DNA from: Shimia thalassica
GTDB lineage: Bacteria > Pseudomonadota > Alphaproteobacteria > Rhodobacterales > Rhodobacteraceae
Direction of reading: 5' to 3'
Assembly (NCBI RefSeq): GCF_001458215.1
Contig: NZ_CYTW01000007.1
Span: 124,001-188,000, forward strand
DNA length: 64,000 nt
The translations under genes and the position numbers were made by a program. The notes beneath the pieces are model-generated. The model made no database searches. It was not told the origin of the DNA and saw only the letters and a program-made list of their open reading frames with translations. Below are positions 44,410 through 53,137 of this stretch, piece after piece; positions within the stretch are counted from its first letter, which is position 1, and each line of letters starts with the position of its first letter.

Positions 44410-44966
44410 GGATCATTGCCGGAACATTTCGCAGTGTGGCTCTCGCCAGTGTCGGAAAAGGCGACGCTGGCGCGCACCTCAGACCCACAACGGATCGGGT
44501 GCGTGAAAGCCTGTTTAATGTTTTGATGGGGGGCAAATTCGGTGATCCCATCACAGGGGCAAGGGTGCTGGACCTTTTTGCCGGAACGGGCGCTCTTGGT
44601 CTTGAGGCTTTGTCGCGTGGGGGGGATTGCGTGACCTTTGTCGACGACGGGCGCAAAGCACAAAGCCTGATCCGTGAAAACATCCGCAAAACACGCTCAC
44701 AATCATCGGCGAAACTTATCGCTCGAGATGCAACGCATCTGCCTGAAAACGATGGCGCCCCATATGATTTGATCTTTTTGGATCCCCCTTACGGCAAAGG
44801 TTTTGGGAGTACGGCCCTTGCAGCAGCATCCGCTGGCGGATGGGTTGCCAAAGACGCCTTGATTGTCTGGGAAGAAAATACACCTCAGATCGCGCCGGAC
44901 GGATTTGACTTGCTGGACACACGGAAATACGGCGACACGCATGTGACCCTTCTGGAAGCTGTCTAG
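44406..44966 (+). CDS. rsmD: 16S rRNA (guanine966-N2)-methyltransferase RsmD
   Basis: A 186-residue SAM-dependent methyltransferase. The N-terminal MRIIAGTFRS and LRPTTDRVRESLFNVL are RsmD marks; SAM binds LDLFAGTGALGLEA (55-68), and the catalytic DPPY is at 126-129. It methylates G966 of 16S rRNA. GTG start overlapping the previous stop. Confidence 0.95.
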   Translation: MRIIAGTFRSVALASVGKGDAGAHLRPTTDRVRESLFNVLMGGKFGDPITGARVLDLFAGTGALGLEALSRGGDCVTFVDDGRKAQSLIRENIRKTRSQSSAKLIARDATHLPENDGAPYDLIFLDPPYGKGFGSTALAAASAGGWVAKDALIVWEENTPQIAPDGFDLLDTRKYGDTHVTLLEAV

Positions 44967-45073
44967 CGCCGTCAGAACTGCGCTCAAGCGACCGTGAACC
45001 AAACCATCCCAAAAATGTGATAGACTGAGATATCGCAGGCCGCCATCGGGTCGGTTCTGTTGATCATCTCGAC

Positions 45074-45107
45074 CGGCCCTGCCTTTTTGGTGTTCGGCCT
45101 GCCTTTT
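45074..45107 (+). repeat. Near-perfect direct repeat in a leader region
   Basis: CGGCCCTGCCTTTT at 45074-45087 recurs as CGGCCTGCCTTTT at 45095-45107, 21 bases apart, just before the ribosome site of the DUF2189 gene. It could be two half-sites of a regulator. No known consensus recognised. Confidence 0.45.
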
Positions 45108-45124
45108 CAAAAAGGGAGGTTGGT

Positions 45125-45985
45125 ATGGTTGAGACAATTGGAAATCCATTATCCTGGAGCGCCAAGGCCATTGCAGGCAGTGGTCGCGCCGCAGAAGACA
45201 TTGCGACCCATCTGGGAAGTGATGCGCGGGTGTCGCCGCGTGTCCACAGGATCGAGGTGCGCGATGTGTTTCGCGCCTTGCGGCTTGGGCTGGACGATAT
45301 GATGCGGTTTCGCACGGATGTCGTCGCCTTGGTTGCGGTCTATCCGTTGATTGGTGTTTTGTTGAGTGTGATGGCCTTTGAAATGGCTTTGTTGCCCGCA
45401 GTATTCCCGATGGCAGCCGGATTTGTCTTGCTTGGCCCCGTCGCAGCGATTGGAATGTATGCATTGAGCAAACTGCATGAGGCAGGGGAAAACCCCTCTG
45501 TCTCGAAAACGATGCAGTTGTTGAAAGCCCGAACCACAGGCCCGGTTATTGTGCTGGCAGGGTATCTTGCAGCGGTTTTCGCACTGTGGATGGTCTGTGC
45601 GATGTGGGTTTACGGCGCAACACTGGGGCCAGAGCCTCCGGTCAGCGCAGGGCAGTTCGTAAACGACGCCCTCACCACGCCGCGCGGTTGGAGCATGATC
45701 TGGATCGGATGCGGAATCGGCGCGATCTTTGCGGGTCTTGTACTTGTGACCTCACTGGTCAGTTTTCCGATGTTGGTGGATCGCCCTGTTGGTCTGCCGG
45801 TTGCCGTTACAACTTCGGTGCGTGTTGCCGTGAAGAACCCCTTGGTGACAGCTGTTTGGGGGGCAACAATTGCCTTTGGCATGTTCTTGGGCAGCTTGCC
45901 GATATTCATCGGGTTGATTCTGGTTTTGCCGGTGCTGGGGCATGCAACATGGCATCTCTATCGCAAAGCCGTCAGCTTTGACTGA
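45125..45985 (+). CDS. DUF2189-family integral membrane protein
   Basis: A 286-residue protein with about six membrane helices. The N-terminal part (HRIEVRDVFRALRLGLDDMMRF) and the helix text VALVAVYPLIGVLL match my recollection of DUF2189, a proteobacterial family often found near respiratory genes. Function unknown. GGGAGG stands 6 bases before the ATG. The gene is solitary, with a direct repeat upstream and a hairpin downstream. Confidence 0.82.
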   Translation: MVETIGNPLSWSAKAIAGSGRAAEDIATHLGSDARVSPRVHRIEVRDVFRALRLGLDDMMRFRTDVVALVAVYPLIGVLLSVMAFEMALLPAVFPMAAGFVLLGPVAAIGMYALSKLHEAGENPSVSKTMQLLKARTTGPVIVLAGYLAAVFALWMVCAMWVYGATLGPEPPVSAGQFVNDALTTPRGWSMIWIGCGIGAIFAGLVLVTSLVSFPMLVDRPVGLPVAVTTSVRVAVKNPLVTAVWGATIAFGMFLGSLPIFIGLILVLPVLGHATWHLYRKAVSFD

Positions 45986-46006
45986 ACGCGATGCGCGCAA
46001 AGAAAA

Positions 46007-46030
46007 GGGCCGCCAAATCTCTGGCGGCCC
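46007..46030 (-). terminator. Terminator after the TRAP binding-protein gene
   Basis: Perfect 9-base GC stem (46007-46015 with 46022-46030), 6-base loop, followed on the minus strand by TTTTCTTT. It also lies 22 bases past the convergent DUF2189 gene. Confidence 0.88.
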
Positions 46031-46053
46031 GGTTTATCGATGTGGAGTGGGGA

Positions 46054-47100
46054 TTAATATTCCCGCCCTGAAACATCTCGGGTGACGGCCACTGCGGCAC
46101 GAGCATCTTCAACTAGCGTTGCGCCATCGAGACCCTTTGAGGTGACTTCCGCGATCCAGTTCGTAATGACGGTATCGCCAAGCCCCTGGATGCGGGCTGT
46201 TTCGCTTTCGCTCAAGGTGGAGATTTCGTTGCCAGCCGCTGCCATGACAGCTTTGCCGTCTTTGTCGCCGATATCATGCGCGCGCCCCGCCCAGGCCGAA
46301 GCAAAAAAGCCGGAGTTCGCATCGATCACAGCCTTCAGATCATCGGGTAGGCTGTTGTACTTGTCTTTGTTCATGGCCCAGATGAAATAGAGGTTATAGA
46401 GCGATTTGTCGCCCGCAACGTCCGTATGGCTGTCGGTCAGCTCGTCAAGTTTGAGGCTGGGCGACATTTCCCAAGTGATTACGCCCCCATCCACAACACC
46501 TTTGGACAGTGCTTCAGGGAAAGCGGGCACGGGCATGCCAATCGGGGTGGCGCCGACTTCTTTCAACAAAAGCGTGGCCGGGCGCGAAGGACCGCGGAGT
46601 TTCAAACCGTTAAAGTCTTCCACAGTTTGCACCGCGGGCCCCTTTTTGTGAACAAGTCCGGGGCCGTGCATATGCGCGGCAATAACGTGGACATCACGAA
46701 AGTCGTCCATCAGGTGTTTTTGCGTAAAGATCCAAGCCGCCTTCGAGGCTTCTTCGCCCGACTTCGTGACCATGAAAGGCAGTTCCATAGCTTCCGCTTC
46801 GGGGAAACGACCGGGTTGATACCCCGGAATGACCCAGCCACCATCAATGGCGCCATCACGGATCAGATCATATTGGCTGGGGGCTTTGCCACCAAGTTGC
46901 ATGAAAGGATACAGTTCGACCTTGATACGGCCATTGCTGTCCTTCTCAACCTTTTCGGCCCATGGGCCAATAAAATAGGTCGGGTTGGCCGACTTTGGCG
47001 ATACAAAGTGCTGGAAGCGAAGCGTTACTTCCTGAGCAAATGCGTTGGTTGCGGTAAGCCCCAAAAGGGCAGCGAGGGCTGCGGATTTGAGTGTGTTCAT
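46054..47100 (-). CDS. TRAP transporter substrate-binding protein (DctP family), orphan
   Basis: A 348-residue periplasmic binding protein. Signal peptide ends TATNAFA near residue 22. DctP marks include LRFQHFVSPKSA at the mature N-terminus and the ligand-arginine segment GLKLRGPSRPATLLLKEVGA. AGGAGG precedes the ATG. DctQ and DctM membrane genes are absent; a terminator and an unrelated gene lie downstream, so its transporter must be encoded elsewhere. Ligand unknown, probably a carboxylate. Confidence 0.9.
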   Translation of the reverse strand: MNTLKSAALAALLGLTATNAFAQEVTLRFQHFVSPKSANPTYFIGPWAEKVEKDSNGRIKVELYPFMQLGGKAPSQYDLIRDGAIDGGWVIPGYQPGRFPEAEAMELPFMVTKSGEEASKAAWIFTQKHLMDDFRDVHVIAAHMHGPGLVHKKGPAVQTVEDFNGLKLRGPSRPATLLLKEVGATPIGMPVPAFPEALSKGVVDGGVITWEMSPSLKLDELTDSHTDVAGDKSLYNLYFIWAMNKDKYNSLPDDLKAVIDANSGFFASAWAGRAHDIGDKDGKAVMAAAGNEISTLSESETARIQGLGDTVITNWIAEVTSKGLDGATLVEDARAAVAVTRDVSGREY

Positions 47101-47308
47101 ATCGCGAGCCTCCTCTTCATGTGATGAACGTCAAGCAATGCTGCTGCATCGCGGCGTGCCTTATTTATAGGGATCACTTCGATCAGTTGCAAATGGTTCG
47201 CAAAACATTCGTGGCGATCACTAAGTGTCTAGTGTATTGATACTAATTCGAAAAATTTGACCGTGTGGGAAAAATGGTTCCAAATTCACATTGACAGAAA
47301 ACGCAAAG

Positions 47309-47332
47309 AATCAGCCGGACGAACGGCTGATT
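47309..47332 (-). terminator. Terminator after map
   Basis: Perfect 9-base stem (47309-47317 with 47324-47332) with 6-base loop; the minus strand continues CTTTGCGTTTTC. It lies 34 bases past the map stop. Confidence 0.7.
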
Positions 47333-47365
47333 TCCATGTTCGCAAGGCACCACAAGGTTTCGGGC

Positions 47366-48172
47366 TTAGCCGTAGGTCGGGTGGAACTTCCCACTGGGCG
47401 ACAATGTGAAAATCTCGACGCCATTTGCTGTCACGCCGACCGAATGTTCAAATTGTGCCGACAGGGACTTATCGCGGGTCACTGCGGTCCAGTCGTCTGC
47501 AAGAACCTTGGTTTCAGGCCGTCCCAGATTCACCATCGGCTCGATGGTAAAGAACATACCTTCTTCCAGAACAGAGCCTGATCCCTGACGACCATAGTGC
47601 AAGACATTGGGGGGGGCGTGAAACACCTGGCCAAGTCCATGTCCACAAAAGTCGCGAACAACCGACATGCGGTGGGCTTCGACAAAGGTTTGGATCGCGT
47701 GACCAATGTCGCCAAAGGTATTGCCAGGCTTGACCGCATCAATGCCCAGCATCAACGCATCATGAGTAACCTGGATCAGACGCTCTGCCTTGCGGTTCAG
47801 TTTGCCCGCAACATACATGCGGCTTGTGTCGCCAAACCAGCCGTCAACAATCACCGTGACATCGATATTCAGGATGTCGCCGTCCTTGAGCTTTTTGTCG
47901 CCGGGAATACCGTGACACACAACGTGGTTCACCGAGATACAGCTGGCGTGTTTGTAGCCACGATATCCAATCGTCGCAGATTTGGCGCCGGCAGCGTCAA
48001 CTTTTTCTTCGATCAACCGGTCGATTTCACCGGTGGACTGACCGGGGAAAACATGTTCCGCGATTTCATCCAAAATACGGGCAGCCAATTCGCCGGCTTT
48101 ATGCATTCCTGCAAAATCCGCGTCCTGATAAATTCTGATCCCGTCGCGAGTCTGGCGGCCCTTGCCGATCAT
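47366..48172 (-). CDS. map: Methionine aminopeptidase
   Basis: A 268-residue type I methionine aminopeptidase that removes the N-terminal Met. Metal ligands are visible in DVTVIVDGWFGDTSR (two Asp), CGHGLGQVFH (His), TIEPMVN (Glu) and QFEHSVGV (Glu). VNHVVCHGIPG is the substrate-pocket segment. ATG at 48172 follows GGAG; a TTG at 48193 would add seven residues. It follows sfsA on the same strand after 108 bases. Confidence 0.96.
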   Translation of the reverse strand: MIGKGRQTRDGIRIYQDADFAGMHKAGELAARILDEIAEHVFPGQSTGEIDRLIEEKVDAAGAKSATIGYRGYKHASCISVNHVVCHGIPGDKKLKDGDILNIDVTVIVDGWFGDTSRMYVAGKLNRKAERLIQVTHDALMLGIDAVKPGNTFGDIGHAIQTFVEAHRMSVVRDFCGHGLGQVFHAPPNVLHYGRQGSGSVLEEGMFFTIEPMVNLGRPETKVLADDWTAVTRDKSLSAQFEHSVGVTANGVEIFTLSPSGKFHPTYG

Positions 48173-48280
48173 CTGCCCGATACTCCAATGCAATTCTTCG
48201 CAAACTACTTAAGCGTCTTTTGCGAAAGACGCCAGAGGTATGGAAAGACTTGCCTGTCCGACGCCACCTGCGATGGGCGG

Positions 48281-48985
48281 TTAACGCTTGAATGCGAGGC
48301 GCTGGCCGATATCGATGCCGTCCGGCGAAATCTTGCAGTCATAGGCCAAAACCTCGACACCAGCACGCAACGCGTCGTCAAAATGGGCGGCATACTGCGG
48401 GTCGATGTCGTCGGCCAGTGTGACAAGCTCTGCATCCGTGCGCTGGACAAGATAAAGCATCATGGCGCGGTGGCCTTGCGTCACCATCTGCTGCAATTCA
48501 GCAAGATGTTTTGCGCCGCGTTTTGTGACGCTGTCTGGAAATTCGGCCAGACCCGCGCGACGCGACAGCGTGACGCTTTTGACTTCGACATAGAGATCAG
48601 GTTTCCCGTCTTCTGAAAGCAGAAAATCTATCCGACTGTTTTCACCGTACTTTACCTCGGGACGTACCGAGGAATATTCGGCGAGCTCTGGCATCTCGCG
48701 CGCGAGCAAGACAGCTTTCAACGCGCGGTTTGGCACCGAGGTATCAACACCTGTGAAATGTCCGTTTTCATGGTCAACCAGACGCCACCCATATTTGAGC
48801 TTTTTCTTGGGATCATCATTTGGTTCAAGCCAAATCCGGCTTCCCGGTTCGGCCAATCCCATCATGCTGCCGGGGTTGGCGCAATGGGCGGTAATCTCGC
48901 GTCCGTCTTCCAGTCGGGCATCAGCAAGAAACCGTTTGTAGCGGCGGATTAGCACGGCGGGAATAAGAGGGGTTTGAAAGCGCAT
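48281..48985 (-). CDS. sfsA: SfsA family DNA-binding protein/nuclease-like
   Basis: A 234-residue SfsA. Recognised by RRYKRFLADARL, CANPGSMMGL, NxPNRALKAVLL-type SVPNRALKAVL, and the PD-(D/E)xK-like block RIDFLLSEDG ... YVEVKSVTL. Originally described as affecting sugar fermentation; the nuclease-like core suggests nucleic-acid work. The start at 48985 gives normal length; the open frame beyond runs into the divergent gene. Followed by map. Confidence 0.94.
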   Translation of the reverse strand: MRFQTPLIPAVLIRRYKRFLADARLEDGREITAHCANPGSMMGLAEPGSRIWLEPNDDPKKKLKYGWRLVDHENGHFTGVDTSVPNRALKAVLLAREMPELAEYSSVRPEVKYGENSRIDFLLSEDGKPDLYVEVKSVTLSRRAGLAEFPDSVTKRGAKHLAELQQMVTQGHRAMMLYLVQRTDAELVTLADDIDPQYAAHFDDALRAGVEVLAYDCKISPDGIDIGQRLAFKR

Positions 48986-49031
48986 GGGCACAGGCCTATA
49001 CCTGCTAGTGAAGGCTGACAAGGAGAAGACC

Positions 49032-49751
49032 ATGCCAAACCCAACTGCAGCAATGCTGGTTATTGGAGATGAAATCCTGTCAGGGCGCACACGCGATTCA
49101 AATATGCATTTTCTGGCTGGTGAATTGACCAAACACGGGGTTGATTTGGCCGAAGTGCGCATGGTCGCCGATGATCCGGATGCCATTGTTAAGGCGCTGC
49201 GCGCTTTGTCCAAGGCGTTTGACCACGTTTTCACCAGCGGAGGGATCGGCCCGACGCATGATGATATCACCGCCGATTGCGTCGCGGCGGCCTTTGGTCA
49301 GTCGATCGATGTACGCGATGATGCCTATGCGTTGCTGAATGCCTATTACACGGCCGAGGGGCGGGAATTTAACGCGGCGCGGATGCGGATGGCGCGCATT
49401 CCCGAAAAGGCGACGCTGATCGATAATCCGGTGTCCATCGCGCCGGGCTTTGTTGTTGAGAACGTGTATGTCATGGCGGGCGTGCCATCAGTGTTCCAGG
49501 CCATGGTGGCCAGCGTTTTGCCTGACATCACCGGCGGCGCGCCTTTGTTGTCGCAATCTTTGACGCTTCATCGTGGCGAAGGGGATCTGGCGGGGCCACT
49601 TGGAGATTTGGCAAAGGAATTCAGCGATCTTTCTATCGGTTCGTACCCGTTTCAAAAGAACGGGGCCTTTGGCGCGAATATCGTGATCCGTGGCACCGAA
49701 GGCGCGCGGATTGATGCGGCTATGACCAAGCTTGCGGAGATGTTCGCATGA
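49032..49751 (+). CDS. CinA-like molybdopterin-binding domain protein
   Basis: A 239-residue MoCF-domain protein like the N-terminal part of CinA. VIGDEILSGRTRDSNMHFL and TSGGIGPTHDDITADCVA are the family blocks. It lacks the C-terminal nicotinamide-nucleotide amidase part, so it is the short form. AGGAG stands 7 bases before the ATG. Overlap of 4 bases with the acetyltransferase gene downstream shows co-translation. In the family, pyrophosphatase activity on ADP-ribose-type substrates has been reported. Confidence 0.9.
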   Translation: MPNPTAAMLVIGDEILSGRTRDSNMHFLAGELTKHGVDLAEVRMVADDPDAIVKALRALSKAFDHVFTSGGIGPTHDDITADCVAAAFGQSIDVRDDAYALLNAYYTAEGREFNAARMRMARIPEKATLIDNPVSIAPGFVVENVYVMAGVPSVFQAMVASVLPDITGGAPLLSQSLTLHRGEGDLAGPLGDLAKEFSDLSIGSYPFQKNGAFGANIVIRGTEGARIDAAMTKLAEMFA

Positions 49752-50476
49752 CCCTGCCAAACGCAGAAAAAATGTATGAGGTCGTAGACGCGACCTGGCC
49801 CGCGGCGGGTACATCCGAGTGCGGCCCTTTTTTGATCCGTGAAGGGAAGGGCGGCGGCAAACGCGTGTCCGCTGCTACGGCCATTGGCGCGTTTGAGGAC
49901 GAGGATATTGCCTCGGCCGAGCAAGCGTTGCGCGCCTTGGGCCAAACCCCGTTGTTTCAGATCCGTGAAGGTGATGATGCACTAGATACCGCGCTTGAAA
50001 AACGCGGTTACACCGTGATTGATCCGGTGATCATGTATGCTGCTCTTGCAGAGGATATCGCCACGGAACTGCCTCCGCGCACGGCCGCTATTGCGGCGTG
50101 GGAACCTTTGGCGATGATGCGCGAGATTTGGGCTAAAGGCGGTATCGGTCCGGAACGTATCGAGGTCATGATGCGTGCGAAGGACCCGAAAACAGGGTTC
50201 ATTTCCCGCTGGCAGGACAAGCCCGCCGGAAGCAGCTTTTGTGCCATGCACGATGGAATCAGCATGGTGCATGCCGTTGAAATTGTACCATTTCAAAGAC
50301 GTATGGGCGTTGGGCGCTGGTTGATGCGCCGAGCGGCTTATTGGACCTTAGAAAATGGCGGGCACACGCTTGCGGTGATCTGCACCGAACAGAACGCAGC
50401 GGCAAATGGTTTATATGCTTCCCTCGGAATGCATGTTGTGGGACGGTACCACTATCGCATTTTGCAAGACGACTGA
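49748..50476 (+). CDS. GNAT-family N-acetyltransferase
   Basis: A 242-residue protein with a C-terminal GNAT domain: MVHAVEIVPFQRRMGVGRWLMRRAAYW has the acetyl-CoA loop QRRMGVG (about residues 180-186), and LAVICTEQNAAANGLYASLGM is the closing block. The N-terminal half may be a degenerate second domain. Substrate unknown. It overlaps the CinA-like gene and stands 11 bases before the AhpD-like gene, so three or four genes form one unit. Confidence 0.87.
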   Translation: MTLPNAEKMYEVVDATWPAAGTSECGPFLIREGKGGGKRVSAATAIGAFEDEDIASAEQALRALGQTPLFQIREGDDALDTALEKRGYTVIDPVIMYAALAEDIATELPPRTAAIAAWEPLAMMREIWAKGGIGPERIEVMMRAKDPKTGFISRWQDKPAGSSFCAMHDGISMVHAVEIVPFQRRMGVGRWLMRRAAYWTLENGGHTLAVICTEQNAAANGLYASLGMHVVGRYHYRILQDD

Positions 50477-50487
50477 GAGGGAGAATA

Positions 50488-51060
50488 ATGAGCCAGTCCG
50501 ATTTGCCCACGGCGTTGAATTTACCGCCGATGGAGCCGTTGCCCGAAGCAACCCAAAAGTACTTTGATATCTGTCAGGAAAAACTTGGCATGGTGCCGAA
50601 TGTTCTGCGCACCTATGCCTTTGATATTGAAAAGCTGAATTCCTTTACCGCCATGTACAACGATCTGATGCTTGCCGACAGCGGTCTGAGCAAGCTCGAG
50701 CGCGAGATGATCGCCGTTGTTGTGTCGTCGATTAACAAGTGTTTCTATTGCTTGACGGCACATGGTGCCGCCGTTCGTGAACTGTCGGGCGATCCCGAGC
50801 TGGGCGAGCTGATGGTGATGAATTACAAAGCAGCCCGTCTTGATGCGCGACAGCGCGCGATGCTCGACTTTGCCGAAAAGATCACAAAAGAAAGCAGCGC
50901 AACCGGTGAAGAAGACCGACAAGCGCTGCGGGATGTCGGATTTTCGGATCGAGACATTTTTGACATCGCGAGCGTGACCGGATTTTTCAACATGACGAAC
51001 CGTGTTGCTTCGGCGGCTGACATGCGGCCAAACCCCGAGTATCACGCGCAATTCCGGTGA
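50488..51060 (+). CDS. AhpD-like / carboxymuconolactone decarboxylase-family peroxidase
   Basis: A 190-residue all-helical protein of the CMD/AhpD fold, peroxidase-related subgroup. The active motif is CFYCLTAH with Cys85, Cys88 and His92, as in AhpD. It probably reduces peroxides or acts as a disulfide relay. GAGGGAG precedes the ATG at 50488. It overlaps the OmpA-family gene (GTGA). Confidence 0.9.
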   Translation: MSQSDLPTALNLPPMEPLPEATQKYFDICQEKLGMVPNVLRTYAFDIEKLNSFTAMYNDLMLADSGLSKLEREMIAVVVSSINKCFYCLTAHGAAVRELSGDPELGELMVMNYKAARLDARQRAMLDFAEKITKESSATGEEDRQALRDVGFSDRDIFDIASVTGFFNMTNRVASAADMRPNPEYHAQFR

Positions 51061-52007
51061 AGAAACTAGCGGTCATAGGGGCTTTTCTATGGCCGCATTT
51101 CGGGTTCGCATTTGAGCCCGCGTTGCCCGATGCAACTGTGCAATTGGCGGATAAAACCACTGCTGACATGACCTATGCCTTGCCGGTGGGTGTGGCCGAG
51201 AATGATCAGGTGCCAACGCTAAAGCTGCGGGGGCAGGTAGAGCAACAAAGCTGGCGCATTGACGAAGGTGGAACCTCGCCACGTGCGGTGATGGAAACCC
51301 TGCGCACGCAGGTGATCGAGCAAGGGTATGAGATTATGCTGGACTGCCCTGCCCAGACCTGCGGCGGTTTTGGGTTTCGGTATGCCATCGATGTTCTTAC
51401 GCCTCCGGACATGTTTGTTGATCTTGCACATTTCCATTTTTTGAGCGCGATCAAAGGTGAGGGGGAAGACCGCAAAGGTCTCGCCATACTAACAAGTCGC
51501 ACCGCATTGGCCGGAATGGTTCAGATCACTGAAATCACATCAGGCGGGGTGGCAACAAGTGATCGCGAAAGCCCCCAAACCGAGACTGTTCGCCCTGTGC
51601 AACGGCCTGCTCCTGAAACGGCGCAGACCACCGATTTGATTTCAGAGCTACAGACATCAGGTCATGCCGTTCTTGAGGACCTTGTTTTTGAAACGGGCGC
51701 TTCTGCTCTTGGCGAAGCCGAATTTGCTTCTTTGACGCGTCTGGCAACATGGCTGCGCGAGACCCCTGAAATTCGGGTGGCTCTTGTCGGGCATACCGAC
51801 AACACCGGTGCGGCAGAAACAAATCTGGCGGTGTCTCAGGGGCGTGCGGATGCGGTTCTACAGCGTCTGACGGATGTGCTGGAGGTGCCTGCGGCACAGC
51901 TCGAGGCGCGGGGTCTTGGTTATTTTGCGCCGGTCACATCAAACAAAACGCCCCAAGGGCGCGATCTGAACCGCCGTGTTGAAGTGGTCGTTGTATCTAC
52001 ACCCTAG
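51057..52007 (+). CDS. OmpA-family protein
   Basis: A 316-residue exported protein. Signal peptide ends FLWPHFGFAF near residue 18; a domain with CPAQTCGGFGF (cysteine pair) follows, then a variable Thr/Pro linker (about 170-195), and a C-terminal OmpA peptidoglycan-binding domain: LVGHTDNTGAAETNLAVSQ and the closing LNRRVEVVV. It should anchor the outer membrane or a periplasmic part to peptidoglycan. Starts with GTG overlapping the AhpD-like stop. Confidence 0.9.
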   Translation: MKKLAVIGAFLWPHFGFAFEPALPDATVQLADKTTADMTYALPVGVAENDQVPTLKLRGQVEQQSWRIDEGGTSPRAVMETLRTQVIEQGYEIMLDCPAQTCGGFGFRYAIDVLTPPDMFVDLAHFHFLSAIKGEGEDRKGLAILTSRTALAGMVQITEITSGGVATSDRESPQTETVRPVQRPAPETAQTTDLISELQTSGHAVLEDLVFETGASALGEAEFASLTRLATWLRETPEIRVALVGHTDNTGAAETNLAVSQGRADAVLQRLTDVLEVPAAQLEARGLGYFAPVTSNKTPQGRDLNRRVEVVVVSTP

Positions 52008-52023
52008 CATCGAACATGAAAAA

Positions 52024-52046
52024 GGCCCGGGGCTGCAACCCGGGCC
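52024..52046. terminator. Terminator between the OmpA-family and LysR genes
   Basis: Eight-base GC stem (52024-52031 with 52039-52046). The minus strand continues with TTTTTC, so it mainly ends the LysR transcript; it also lies 17 bases past the OmpA-family stop. Confidence 0.8.
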
Positions 52047-52088
52047 AAGTTTGCTTTCAATTGGAAAGCTCAGGGAAAACTCTGAAAA

Positions 52089-52994
52089 TTACCAGTCTGT
52101 CGGACCTTTGTCGGCAAACGAATGGACCAGAAAGTCAATGAATGCGCGGACTTTTGGCTGTGTGAAGCGTCCGGGTGGATAGACGGCATAGATGCCTTGC
52201 GTTTCGGTCGGAAGATCGGGAATGGCATCTTCCACGAGACCTTGCTCGAGAGCGTCTGCATAAAGGAAGCTGGGCAGATACGCGATACCAAGACCCGCAA
52301 CAGCCGCGTTCAGCAACGATTGTCCGTCATTCACGCTGAGCCAGCCTGCGGTGCGCACCTGACGCTTTTCTCCGGACGGTGCAGTCAGTTTCCAGACGGC
52401 GCCGTTGGATTGGCTCGAATAGTGCAAAAGCTTGTGTTCGTTCAGGTCATCGATTTTTTCGGGACGACCATATTTCTCGAAATATTCCGGGCTGGCGATC
52501 ATGCGTTTTGTCGTTTCGGTCAGCTTGCGTGCCCGAAGGGTGCTGTCTTCCAGTTCACCAATTCGGATGGCCATGTCAAAGCCTTCCGAAATCAGTTCAA
52601 CATAGCGGTTGTTTAGCACCATGTTGACGGTGATGTCGGGAAACTCGGAAAGGAATTCGCCCAAGACAGGGGACAGGTGGTTCACCCCGAAATCCGTTGC
52701 AACGCTGATCCGCAACAGCCCTGAAGGGGCCGATTGCATTGATGTGACAAGGGCGTCTGCCTCACCTGCATCATTCAGAACGCGACGTGCGCGGTCATAG
52801 TAGGCCAGGCCAATCTCGGTCGGGCTCACCCGCCGCGTGGTTCGGTTCAAAAGGCGGGCGCCTAGGCGAGCCTCAAGCGAAGACACGTGTTTCGAAACCG
52901 CCGATTTCGAAATCCCCATCTTCTTGGCCGCGTCTGTAAATCCACCTTGGTCCACTACGGTGGCAAAGGCTTCCATTTCGGTCAGGCGATCCAT
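52089..52994 (-). CDS. LysR-family transcriptional regulator
   Basis: A 301-residue LysR regulator: N-terminal winged helix (about 1-60; FTDAAKKMGISKSAVSKHVSSLE) and C-terminal periplasmic-binding-like effector domain (about 90-295). It is of the DNA-binding CrgA/DhcR-like subgroup with ELEDSTLRARKL. It lies upstream of nothing obvious on its own strand; the next gene upstream, an AEC transporter, is on the same strand. Target and ligand unknown. Confidence 0.92.
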   Translation of the reverse strand: MDRLTEMEAFATVVDQGGFTDAAKKMGISKSAVSKHVSSLEARLGARLLNRTTRRVSPTEIGLAYYDRARRVLNDAGEADALVTSMQSAPSGLLRISVATDFGVNHLSPVLGEFLSEFPDITVNMVLNNRYVELISEGFDMAIRIGELEDSTLRARKLTETTKRMIASPEYFEKYGRPEKIDDLNEHKLLHYSSQSNGAVWKLTAPSGEKRQVRTAGWLSVNDGQSLLNAAVAGLGIAYLPSFLYADALEQGLVEDAIPDLPTETQGIYAVYPPGRFTQPKVRAFIDFLVHSFADKGPTDW

Positions 52995-53137
52995 CTTTTC
53001 ACTACCTCACATCTCGTTTTCAAGAATGAGTTATTGACGCCAAATTAGGCAGAAGCTGGGCGGTGCTCAGACAATATCTAGGTTTTGTGTGGGATCGTTT
53101 GCGTCATGGAAACAGCGAAACAGTGGGTTTCCATGCG

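Noticed and set aside
48197..48226. Eight-base inverted repeat between sfsA and map
   Set aside because: A 14-base loop and no T-run; may be chance, and the genes look co-directional with possible read-through.
47597..48616. 339-codon plus-strand frame across map and sfsA
   Set aside because: Covers two confident genes on the other strand; no ribosome site.
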